Assembly: GCA_039583705.1 (NCBI GenBank)
Contig: JAVKSM010000049.1
Coordinates: 1 to 21,173, forward strand
Source of the DNA: JAVKSM01 sp039583705
GTDB lineage: Bacteria; Actinomycetota; Actinomycetes; Mycobacteriales; Pseudonocardiaceae
DNA length: 21,173 nt
Direction of reading: 5' to 3'
The position numbers were made by a program, and so were the translations under genes. Shown piece after piece: positions 9,272 to 16,347 of the stretch. The notes beneath the pieces were generated by a model that saw nothing but the letters and a program-made list of their open reading frames with translations, searched no databases and was not told where the DNA came from. Numbering within the stretch: position 1 is the first letter of the stretch; every line of letters starts with the position of its first letter.

Positions 9272-10648
9272 CTAAATCCCGCCGAGCAACTGCGTGAATC
9301 GTTCTGAGACCTGGGGACGTTCCTCGGACGCCTCCGCTAACAAGCCCCGGCCCACGACGGCTCCGAGTGTGCCGCGCGCCATCATTGTCGGGTAACCAGG
9401 AAGATCTACGAGACGCCTGAGCCGCGACACGCCGGTCTTGGGATCGCGGTCGCACACGATGACACCGCGGTGGTCACTGCCCGACAATGCGTCCAGCAAT
9501 GCCGGGCTGTGCGTCGTCACCAGCGTCCGTATGCTCCGGCGCTCAGACTGCCTCCGCACAAGATCGACGACCCGGGCCGCCATCACGGGATGCAGCCCGT
9601 TCTCGACCTCCTCAACCACAAGGAGGCGCTGGCCGAGGCTGTCAAGATCGCGAGGCTCCGCGTCACTTCCCTGCTCGAGAGGGGGTGCGGACAACAGCGC
9701 TGTACCGATCGCAAGGAACCTAAGCATACCGTCGCTCATCAGCCTGGCCGAAACAGGATTTACTTGTCCTGAGCGCATATCCGTTTCAGCGAGCGCGACG
9801 AGCACGTCACCCAGGGGCGAGCGCGGCGTTGTGATGCGATCGAAGGGCTTGTCAGGCATTGCCTGCAACAACCGCTCCAACTCGCCGAAGTCCTCCGGGG
9901 ATCGATCTTCCAGCGCGGCGACCGCAGCGCTCAGGTTCTGCGCATTGCGCCGCAGGTCACTGTCGCGCTCAGGAACATACTGTCGCATCAAGTGGGGTAC
10001 CGGATCGAGGATGAAAACCGAACGCAAGGCGGCGCGCACGGCTGCGGATGCGGACTGAACCAGCCGCGCAGCCTCGGTGTCGGCGGGGACCCGCGCCGGG
10101 ATCTGCGTAAGCAGCAGCCGGTTGCCGGCAAACAGGACCCCGGGGTCGAGTCCGCGCTTACCGTTGAACCACCGACCAACCAGGTCGCTGCGCCCCGACT
10201 CGGGCTGATCCGTGACGAGAAGCGTCCGGCCGTCGAGAGCACGATTGCCGTAAGTGAGCCCTCTCGCCACGGAGAACTGCTCCCACCTGACCCTCACCTC
10301 CGGCCTGACCTGTACCTCAACCTTTAGATCGAGGATCGCCTGCCCCCACCGAACTCGGCATCCCACCTCAAACGAGTCACGTCCAAAGGGTGCGCAACCC
10401 TCCGCGCCACCGCGGATTGGTTCCTCCAGCGCACGGGCTCCGTCCAGCGCGTCGCGTACGTCGTCGCCCTCGGCCAACCGGGCGAGGGCGACGAGACCAT
10501 CGATAGCGTTTGATTTCCCACTACCGTTTTTCCCGATGAGCAGAGTCAGATCCGATAACGGCAACCGTGTCAGCTGGAAGCTCTTGAACGCGGTGAGCCG
10601 AAGCTCCTCGAGAATTGCCAGGGGTGCGCGAGAACGGGGACGAGTCAC
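9272..10648 (-). CDS. AAA/ABC-type ATPase (AAA_21, OLD/RecF-like)
   Basis: This 458-residue soluble ATPase starts with a RecF/SMC-like strand (LEELRLTAFKSFQLTRLPL). It then has Walker A IGKNGSGKS (38-46), an ABC-signature-like LMSDGMLRFLAIG (303-315), Walker B with switch LLVVEEVENGLHP (342-354) and the His switch TTHSPALLD (378-386). The layout fits the AAA_21/AAA_15 ATPases found in OLD nucleases, Septu, PARIS and RloB-type pairs, where the ATPase senses or bridges nucleic acids and a partner provides the effector. No nuclease or TOPRIM domain is visible at the C-terminus, consistent with the PIN protein being the effector. The GTG at 10648 follows GGGAGGG by 5 nt; a GTG at 10705 would add 19 residues. 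It is probably the first gene of a two-gene transcript. Confidence 0.85.
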   Translation of the reverse strand: MTRPRSRAPLAILEELRLTAFKSFQLTRLPLSDLTLLIGKNGSGKSNAIDGLVALARLAEGDDVRDALDGARALEEPIRGGAEGCAPFGRDSFEVGCRVRWGQAILDLKVEVQVRPEVRVRWEQFSVARGLTYGNRALDGRTLLVTDQPESGRSDLVGRWFNGKRGLDPGVLFAGNRLLLTQIPARVPADTEAARLVQSASAAVRAALRSVFILDPVPHLMRQYVPERDSDLRRNAQNLSAAVAALEDRSPEDFGELERLLQAMPDKPFDRITTPRSPLGDVLVALAETDMRSGQVNPVSARLMSDGMLRFLAIGTALLSAPPLEQGSDAEPRDLDSLGQRLLVVEEVENGLHPVMAARVVDLVRRQSERRSIRTLVTTHSPALLDALSGSDHRGVIVCDRDPKTGVSRLRRLVDLPGYPTMMARGTLGAVVGRGLLAEASEERPQVSERFTQLLGGI

Positions 10649-10653
10649 CGCCA

Positions 10654-10660
10654 CCCTCCC
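10654..10660 (-). promoter_or_regulatory. Ribosome binding site deciding the ATPase start
   Basis: GGGAGGG lies 5 nt before GTG at 10648. The upstream in-frame GTG at 10705 lacks such a site and would add residues without similarity to the family, so the shorter protein is preferred. Confidence 0.6.
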
Positions 10661-10755
10661 TGGCAGATCGATCAAACTTCTAGCGAGCAAGGTCACTATG
10701 GCCACAAGGAGGCTACCCGCCCTCGCTGGGCCGTCAGTGCAGGGCTACTCCGCCG

Positions 10756-10780
10756 CGCGCCGGGCAGCCTGTCCGGCGCG
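10756..10780. promoter_or_regulatory. Inverted repeat in the ATPase / acyl-CoA ligase divergent spacer
   Basis: CGCGCCGG and CCGGCGCG (8 bp each) enclose 9 nt, in the 185-bp spacer between two divergent genes and 53 bp before the acyl-CoA ligase start. It may be an operator for a dimeric regulator or a leader hairpin. The GC-rich arms make chance occurrence quite possible. Confidence 0.3.
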
Positions 10781-10833
10781 GTAACGTCCGGTGTGAGCAC
10801 CACCACATCGGCCACATCGGGAGGACTGTCGAG

Positions 10834-12483
10834 ATGCGTGGACTCATGCAGGACCGGCCCCTGGCGCTGCCTCACCTGTTCCACCGCGCGGAGCGGCTGT
10901 TCGGGCACAAGCGCCTGGTCACGGCCAGCGCCAACGGCGAGACGACCATGACCTACGCGGAGTGGGCCGACCGGGTCCGCCGGCTGGCGACCGTGTTCGG
11001 CTCGCTGGGGCTGTCCGCCGAGGCCAGGGTCGGGACCTTCTGCTGGAACACCCAGCGCCACCTTGAGCTGTACTTCGCCGTGCCGTGCACCGGGCGGGTG
11101 CTGCACACGCTCAACATCAGGCTGTTCGCCGAGCAGCTCGTCTACATCGCCAACCACGCCGAGGACGAGATCGTCTTCGTCGACCGCTCGCTGCTCCCCC
11201 GGCTCTGGCCGCTGGTCGGCGAGCTGCGGACGGTGCGGCGCTACGTGGTCGTCGACGACGGGTCCGATGCCGGGATCCCCGACGACGAGCGGGTGCTCGA
11301 CTACGAGCGGCTGCTCGCCGACGCGGCCCCGTGGCAGGGCCGCTTCGAGATCGCCGACGAGCACACCGCCGCGGCGATGTGCTACACCTCGGGCACCACC
11401 GGCAACCCCAAGGGGGTGGTGTACTCGCACCGCTCCACGGTGCTGCACTCCATCATGGTCCTCACGGCGGACGCCGGCGGGCTCTCCGAGCGCGACGTCG
11501 TCATGCCGGTGGTGCCGATGTTCCACGCCAACGCGTGGGGCCTGCCCTACAGTTGCGTGCTCGCCGGGTCCAGCATCGTCTTCCCGGGGCCGACGATGAC
11601 GCCCGAGGCCGTCGTCGGGCTGCTGGAGCGCCACCAGGTGACGGTCACCGCCGGCGTGCCGACGATCTGGATGGGCGTGCTTCCGCTGCTGGCGGGTCGA
11701 GACCTCACCGCGCTGCGGATGGTGTTGTGCGGCGGTTCGGCGGTGCCCAGGGCGCTGTCGGAGGGCTGGCGCACGGCGATCGGGCTGCCGATCACCCAGG
11801 CCTGGGGCATGACCGAGACCAGCCCCCTTGCCTCGATGGCGACGCTGGGCAGCGTCCATGCCGACCTCGACGACGACGCCAAGGCTGCGGTGCGCGCCAC
11901 CCAGGGCGTGGCAGTGCCGCTGGTCGACCTGCGGCTGGCCGACCCGGAGAGCGGCGAGGAGATGCCGTGGGACGACAAGGCGACCGGCGAGTTGCAGGCG
12001 GCCGGCCCGTGGGTCGCCTCGGCTTACTACCGCGACGAGGGCGGCGGCACCCAGTACACCGAGGACGGGTGGCTGCGCACCGGTGACGTCGCCGCGGTCG
12101 ACCACCACGGGTTCGTGCGGCTGGTCGACCGGACCAAGGACCTCGTCAAGTCCGGCGGCGAGTGGATCTCCTCGGTCGAACTGGAGAACGAGATCATGGC
12201 CCACCCGGCGGTCGCCGAGGCCGCAGTGATCGCCGTGGCGCACCCGCGGTGGGTGGAGCGGCCGGTGGCGTGCGTCGTGGTCAAGCCGGGCGAGCGGCTG
12301 ACCAGGCAGGAGGTGCTCGACCACCTGCGGCCCCGGGTCGCGAGGTTGTGGCTGCCCGACGACGTGCTGTTCATCGACGAGGTGCCCAAGACCAGCACCG
12401 GGAAGTTCTCCAAGAGGACGCTGCGGGAGAAGTTCGTGGATTACCAGCTCCCCGAGACCGCCGAGACCGGCAACGACGTGTAG
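10834..12483 (+). CDS. Fatty-acid--CoA ligase (AMP-forming)
   Basis: This 549-residue acyl-adenylate-forming enzyme activates a fatty acid with ATP and loads it onto CoA. Motifs seen are the phosphate loop YTSGTTGNPKGV (184-195), WGMTETSP (324-331), DGWLRTGD (411-418), the hinge DRTKDLVKSGGEW and the catalytic lysine in PKTSTGKFSKR (Lys524). Segments such as VVPMFHANAWGLPYS and SGGEWISSVELEN match the Thermus-type long-chain acyl-CoA synthetase. The ATG is preceded by GGGAGGA with about 8 nt spacing. It is alone on the plus strand, diverging from the ATPase cassette and converging on the small membrane protein. Chain-length preference cannot be read from the sequence. Confidence 0.93.
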   Translation: MRGLMQDRPLALPHLFHRAERLFGHKRLVTASANGETTMTYAEWADRVRRLATVFGSLGLSAEARVGTFCWNTQRHLELYFAVPCTGRVLHTLNIRLFAEQLVYIANHAEDEIVFVDRSLLPRLWPLVGELRTVRRYVVVDDGSDAGIPDDERVLDYERLLADAAPWQGRFEIADEHTAAAMCYTSGTTGNPKGVVYSHRSTVLHSIMVLTADAGGLSERDVVMPVVPMFHANAWGLPYSCVLAGSSIVFPGPTMTPEAVVGLLERHQVTVTAGVPTIWMGVLPLLAGRDLTALRMVLCGGSAVPRALSEGWRTAIGLPITQAWGMTETSPLASMATLGSVHADLDDDAKAAVRATQGVAVPLVDLRLADPESGEEMPWDDKATGELQAAGPWVASAYYRDEGGGTQYTEDGWLRTGDVAAVDHHGFVRLVDRTKDLVKSGGEWISSVELENEIMAHPAVAEAAVIAVAHPRWVERPVACVVVKPGERLTRQEVLDHLRPRVARLWLPDDVLFIDEVPKTSTGKFSKRTLREKFVDYQLPETAETGNDV

Positions 12484-12544
12484 GTGCCTACCACCCGCGG
12501 GCCCTCGGAGAAGGCGCTGCCGCGATGGAGGTCCGCCGGCTCCC

Positions 12545-12754
12545 TCAGCGCATCATGGCGTCCATGGCGCCGCTGGCCAGCAGGCCCGCCAGGATGGCGA
12601 GGAACGAGGCGAAGCCCAGCCCCATGATCGCCAGCTCCCGGTTGTCGCCGTTGGTCCGCGAGCCGGGGATGAAGCGCAGCCCGAAGAGCAGGGACAGCAG
12701 CGCCACCCCGCCCATCACCCCGGAGAGGATGAGCTGCTCGGTGACCTCACGCAT
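12545..12754 (-). CDS. Small two-helix membrane protein of unknown function
   Basis: This 69-residue protein has two predicted membrane helices (about 7-29 and 41-64) joined by a short polar loop with Arg, Asn and Asp. The N-terminus MREVTEQLILSGVMGGVALL suggests a hairpin in the inner membrane. The ATG is preceded by GGGGAG at a suitable distance. The frame is open 23 codons further upstream, but that part is not membrane-like or conserved in appearance. It is not recognised as a named family. It lies between the convergent acyl-CoA ligase and the SDR gene, with a gap of about 140 nt to the latter, so it may be the end of the mannose operon or separate. Confidence 0.75.
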   Translation of the reverse strand: MREVTEQLILSGVMGGVALLSLLFGLRFIPGSRTNGDNRELAIMGLGFASFLAILAGLLASGAMDAMMR

Positions 12755-12866
12755 GAGGAAGGCTCCCCTCGTCGGACCGGCCCGGCTTTCGCGGAGGTTA
12801 CCCGCCCTCGTCACGCTCGGCACCCGCTCCTCCGCCGCTGTGCGGAAACCTCAGCGGCTCCCAGAA

Positions 12867-12906
12867 CCTTCAGAGGGAGTCCTCCTTCAGGAAGTCCTTC
12901 AGAGGG
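12867..12906. repeat. 11-bp direct repeat at the SDR 3' end
   Basis: CCTTCAGAGGG occurs at 12867-12877 and again at 12896-12906, the second copy spanning the SDR stop codon. The segment between (GGAGTCCTCCTTCAGGAAGT) is itself repetitive. It looks like a local slippage duplication. Confidence 0.6.
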
Positions 12907-13762
12907 TCAGGCCGCCGTCGATGACGAGCTGCTGGCCGGTCACGTACGCGCTCTCGTCGGAGAGCAGCCAGATGCAGCCGTAGGCCACCTCCCACGCCGT
13001 GCCCTGGCGGCCGAGCGGGATGACCGTGGCATCGCGGCTGGGTCGGCCGCGGGAGGCGGAGCGTCCCATCGGCGTGTCGATGAGACCCGGCACCACCAGG
13101 TTCGCGCGGACCCGGGGAGCGCCCTCCGCGGCGACGTGGCGCACGAGCCCGGCGAGGCCCGCCTTCGACGCGTCGTAGGACGGGGACCGGCTGCCCGGGC
13201 GCAGGCCCGCGGCCGACCCCATGAACACCATCGACCCGCCCGCGGGCAGCAGCGGCAGCACGGCCCTGGCCAGCAGGAAGTGTGCGCGCAGGTTGACGGC
13301 CAGCACCGCGTCCCAGTCGTCGTCGCTGGTGCCGGCGAGCCCGAGCCCACGGCCGATGCCGACGTTGACCACGACACCGGTCAGGCCGCCTGGGAGGGCG
13401 GCGGACCGCTCCACCAGTGACGCGCACCCGGCCGGGTCGGCCACGTCGGCGACCAGGACGGTGACGTCACGGCCCTCTGCCCGCACCAGCTCCGCGGTGG
13501 TCTCCGCCGCCGGCCGGTCACGGTCGGCGACGACGACCGTGGCGCCCTCCCGGGCAGCCAGCACCGCGACCGCCCGACCGTTGCCCGGTGGCGCCGCGGG
13601 CTCCGCGCTGGCCTGGGTTCCGGCGCCGACGACGAGGATCCGCCGCCCGAGCAGACGTCCCCTGCCGGGGGCACGGCCCGTGCTCTCGGCCGCCGGCCCA
13701 CCGGCCCCGCCGCCGGCCGCGGCGTGGGTCGTCGAGTCCGGTGCGTTGCTCACCGCGGCCAT
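12899..13762 (-). CDS. Short-chain dehydrogenase/reductase (SDR)
   Basis: This is an NAD(P)-dependent oxidoreductase of the classical SDR fold. From ATG 13762 it has 287 residues: a low-complexity Ala/Gly-rich leader (1-37), the nucleotide loop GAGTQ ... GNGRA (46-64), Asn157 in NLRA, catalytic Ser183, Tyr196 and Lys200 (YDASK), and the C-terminal VTGQQLVIDGGLTL. The Gly loop has an insertion between the first glycine pair and GNGRA, seen in one SDR subgroup. A GTG at 13753 overlaps the manA stop as GTGA and is an equally good start (284 residues). It directly follows manA on the same strand. The substrate is unknown, and context does not prove a role in mannose metabolism. Confidence 0.9.
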   Translation of the reverse strand: MAAVSNAPDSTTHAAAGGGAGGPAAESTGRAPGRGRLLGRRILVVGAGTQASAEPAAPPGNGRAVAVLAAREGATVVVADRDRPAAETTAELVRAEGRDVTVLVADVADPAGCASLVERSAALPGGLTGVVVNVGIGRGLGLAGTSDDDWDAVLAVNLRAHFLLARAVLPLLPAGGSMVFMGSAAGLRPGSRSPSYDASKAGLAGLVRHVAAEGAPRVRANLVVPGLIDTPMGRSASRGRPSRDATVIPLGRQGTAWEVAYGCIWLLSDESAYVTGQQLVIDGGLTL

Positions 13763-14982
13763 CGCCGCAGGCCGTCGGTCGCGGCCGTCACCGACGTGCC
13801 CGTGACCTGCGGGCGCAACATCACCGGCGGGTCACACGCCGACAGCCACACCGCGTCGCCGCGGCCCAGCCGCAGCGAGCGGCCGTCCGCACCCGCGACC
13901 TCGACGCTGCCGCTGGTACACAGCAGGATGCGCGGGCTGCCGGTGCGGAGGGCGACCTCGTCGACCCCCGCCCGCGGCCAGTCGACCCGCGAGAGCTCGA
14001 ACTCCTCGGCCGGCGTTCGGTACCGGGTGACGACGCCGTCCCGGTCCCCGGAGGAGGTGGGGACCGGCCCGCAGGAAAAGTCCAGCACCCGCAGCAGCTC
14101 CACCACGTCGACGTGTTTGGGGGTCAGCCCACCCCGCAGGACGTTGTCGCAGTTGGCCATGACCTCGACACCGACCCCCGAGAGGTAGGTGTGCAGGTGC
14201 CCGGCGCGGACGAACACCGCCTCTCCGGGCTTCAGCCAGATCCGGTTGAGCAGCAACGCGGCGAGCACGCCGGGATCGTCCGGGTAACGCTCCCCCAGGT
14301 CGAGCACGATCCGGGCCTCTGGACCGAACTCGCCGTGTCCGCGCGCCACCCGGACACAGCCGTCGAGCACCGCCGGCACCAGCTCGTCGACGGTGTTCTG
14401 CGGCAGGGTGATCCACGTGGTGAACAACGCCCGCAACCCGGCCGGCCCGGGTTCCGCTGCCAGCAGCTCGACGTGCGCGGCGATCTGCGGCACGGCCAGC
14501 TCGCGCAGCAGCCGCACGGTGTCGTCGGCATCCCGGAAGCCGACCAGCGCCGTGAAGTCGGTGAGCGCGCACAGCAGCTCCGGCTTGGGGCCCGGATCCG
14601 GGTAGTTGCGCTCCGGGGCCTCGCGCGGGATGCCGGCCGCCTGCTCCCGGGCGAACCCGACGGCGGCCTGCTCCGCGCTCGGGTGGGCCTGCAGGCTCAG
14701 CGGTTCCTCGGCGGCGAGCACCTTGAGCAGAAACGGCAGCCGACCCTCCCAGCGCTGCTGGCAGCATGGGCCGAGCAGGCCGACGGGATCGCGGCGCAGC
14801 GCCACGTCGAGGCACTCCTCCGTGCCGTCGGGTCGGCGCAGCCGGGACGGGTCTGCGTGGTGCGCACCGAACCACAGCTCAGCCTGGGGGTGCGGCGACG
14901 GCACCGGTTCGCCGAGCAGCTCGGCGATCACCGTGCGCGACCCCCACGCGTAGGGACGGACCGCTCCCAGCAACAACTCCAC
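13750..14982 (-). CDS. manA: Mannose-6-phosphate isomerase, class I
   Basis: This zinc enzyme interconverts fructose-6-phosphate and mannose-6-phosphate. The 410-residue protein shows the type I PMI motifs: QAHPS (Gln98, His100), GPKPELLCAL (Glu135), GHLHTYLSGVGVEVMANCDN (His264) and the catalytic arginine in VLRGGLTPKH (Arg283). The Zn ligands Gln98, His100, Glu135 and His264 are all present. The GTG start has GAGAGGAA 4 nt upstream. It lies 21 nt after the SIS-like gene and overlaps the SDR, so it is part of the manB-manA transcript that feeds GDP-mannose for lipoglycans and protein mannosylation. It corresponds to Rv3255c. Confidence 0.95.
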   Translation of the reverse strand: MELLLGAVRPYAWGSRTVIAELLGEPVPSPHPQAELWFGAHHADPSRLRRPDGTEECLDVALRRDPVGLLGPCCQQRWEGRLPFLLKVLAAEEPLSLQAHPSAEQAAVGFAREQAAGIPREAPERNYPDPGPKPELLCALTDFTALVGFRDADDTVRLLRELAVPQIAAHVELLAAEPGPAGLRALFTTWITLPQNTVDELVPAVLDGCVRVARGHGEFGPEARIVLDLGERYPDDPGVLAALLLNRIWLKPGEAVFVRAGHLHTYLSGVGVEVMANCDNVLRGGLTPKHVDVVELLRVLDFSCGPVPTSSGDRDGVVTRYRTPAEEFELSRVDWPRAGVDEVALRTGSPRILLCTSGSVEVAGADGRSLRLGRGDAVWLSACDPPVMLRPQVTGTSVTAATDGLRRWPR

Positions 14983-15003
14983 GCGGTTCCTCTCGAATCG
15001 CTC

Positions 15004-16095
15004 TCAGGGCCGGTCCGGCGCAGCCGCGGTGACCGTACCTCCGGCCAAGCCGAGGTACACGGCGGCGAAGCAGGCCCGGACGGCCACCGCGGCCGCCCTC
15101 GCGTCCTCACCGCCGGCGACCTCGTCGACCGGGTGGAGCACGTCCGCGTCCGGCCAGCGCCGCTCCGCCTCGGCGAGCCGGGCCCGGGTGATGTCGTCGT
15201 CGCGCACGCCGAGCAGGACGACGCGGGGCTGCGGCGCGGCGCGCTCCGGGCCCTCGAACGGGTCCGTGAACGGGTCGGCGAACAGCGCTTCGGGCACGCC
15301 GGCGCCGGCCACCCACCGCAGCAGCGCCGGTTGCAGCGCTGCGGCGGCCACCGAGGTGGCCTGGGCGACGACGCCGGCATGGCTGGCCAGGGCCGCGGCG
15401 ACGCAGCCCGCCAGCGCGGTTGCCGACTCGTCGACACCCCACAACAGGGGCACCCGGTCGGCCAGCCGCAGCGCGAGGGTCTTGGCCGGGTTGACGAACG
15501 GCTCGTGCTGCGGGTGGTCCCGCTCGGCCTCCCGGTCCAACTCGTCGGCCAACGCCCCGAGGTCGGCCCGCAGCAGGCCGAGCGCGGTGGTGACCGAGAG
15601 TGCGGCGGTCAGCGCGCACGGCAGGTCGAACCCCGGCGGCACCGGCACCCGCGGGCACAGCAGCCGAGCCCGGCCCGCTCCGGCGGCCGCCACCGGGCCC
15701 TCCTCCGGCGTGCACAGCACGACCTCGGCACCCCGGCGCACCGCCGTCGCCACGGCCACGGCCAACTCCTCGTCGGCAGGGTCGACGGTGTAGCCGGAGA
15801 CCACGTCGAGGGGTCCGAGCCAGGCCGGCGCCGAGGCGGCGAGCATCACTGGAACCGAACATGACGGGCCCAGCAGCGCGGCGGTGAGGCGGGCGGTCAG
15901 CTCACCCGCCCCGGGACGGGTCAGCAGCACCAGCGCCCGGGGGCGCATGCCCGACAGCGCTGCGACATCGGCGTCGAGCGCCGCCTCGACCGTCGAGCGG
16001 ACCAGCGCACCGGCCCCCGCCGCTGTGCGCAGCATGCCGGCCCGGTCCGCGTCGACCAGCCGCGCGGCGTCGGACAGCAGGGTGTCGTCCAGCAC
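15004..16095 (-). CDS. SIS-domain, phosphosugar isomerase-like protein (Rv3256c type)
   Basis: This 363-residue protein resembles the SIS/phosphoglucose-phosphomannose isomerase family encoded next to manA and manB throughout actinobacteria, sometimes called TobH-like. An N-terminal SIS-like half (about 1-150) is followed by a half with HPQHEPFVNPAKTLALRLAD (194-213) and VPLLWGVDESATALA, as in the PGI C-terminal family. No experimentally defined reaction can be read from the sequence. Operon position suggests a sugar-phosphate role near the ManA/ManB step. The GTG start lies 6 nt after the Trm112-like stop, implying coupled translation. The sequence is very rich in Ala. Confidence 0.85.
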   Translation of the reverse strand: MLDDTLLSDAARLVDADRAGMLRTAAGAGALVRSTVEAALDADVAALSGMRPRALVLLTRPGAGELTARLTAALLGPSCSVPVMLAASAPAWLGPLDVVSGYTVDPADEELAVAVATAVRRGAEVVLCTPEEGPVAAAGAGRARLLCPRVPVPPGFDLPCALTAALSVTTALGLLRADLGALADELDREAERDHPQHEPFVNPAKTLALRLADRVPLLWGVDESATALAGCVAAALASHAGVVAQATSVAAAALQPALLRWVAGAGVPEALFADPFTDPFEGPERAAPQPRVVLLGVRDDDITRARLAEAERRWPDADVLHPVDEVAGGEDARAAAVAVRACFAAVYLGLAGGTVTAAAPDRP

Positions 16096-16101
16096 GCCGG
16101 C

Positions 16102-16326
16102 TCAGCCGCCGCCCGCGGGCCGCAGCTCCTCCGGGGAGAACGGGGGGTCCGCCTCGTCGAGCAGCAGTACCGGGATGCCGTCGGTCACCGGATAGCGCCG
16201 GCCGCACTCCAGGCAGCTCAGCACATCGGCCTGCGGGTCCGCCTCGGTCCCCACCCGCAGCTCGGCATGCCGCGGGCACGGGCAGGCAAGGATCTCCAGC
16301 AGCCGTGGGTCCAGCTCGACGGCCAT
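16102..16326 (-). CDS. Trm112-like / UPF0434 zinc-ribbon protein
   Basis: This 74-residue Trm112 family protein contains ILACPCPRH near the N-terminus and CLECGRRYPVTDGIPVLL in the second half. The Cys residues form the likely zinc ribbon, and the YPVTDGIPVLL segment is diagnostic of the family. Eukaryotic and archaeal Trm112 activates methyltransferases; the role of the bacterial protein is not settled. ATG 16326 was chosen because GAGGAGG ends 4 nt upstream; GTG 16329 would leave only 1 nt. It sits 21 nt after manB and 6 nt before the SIS-like gene, in the same order as in other actinobacteria. Confidence 0.9.
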   Translation of the reverse strand: MAVELDPRLLEILACPCPRHAELRVGTEADPQADVLSCLECGRRYPVTDGIPVLLLDEADPPFSPEELRPAGGG

Positions 16327-16347
16327 CACACCTCCTCGTCCGTGCGC

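Noticed and set aside
8744..10737. GGGCCGTC at both flanks of the cassette as a possible target-site duplication or att site
   Set aside because: Only 8 GC-rich bases match, flanking bases differ, and no transposase or integrase is present; chance is sufficient.
10696..12324. Minus-strand open frame of 542 codons opposite the acyl-CoA ligase
   Set aside because: Composition is His/Gln/Arg-rich and without motifs; the plus strand carries all ligase motifs in order.
13588..15864. Very long plus-strand open frame (758 codons) opposite SDR, manA and the SIS-like gene
   Set aside because: It is a GC-rich antisense shadow: His/Arg/Gly-rich with no domains, while the minus strand encodes recognised proteins throughout.
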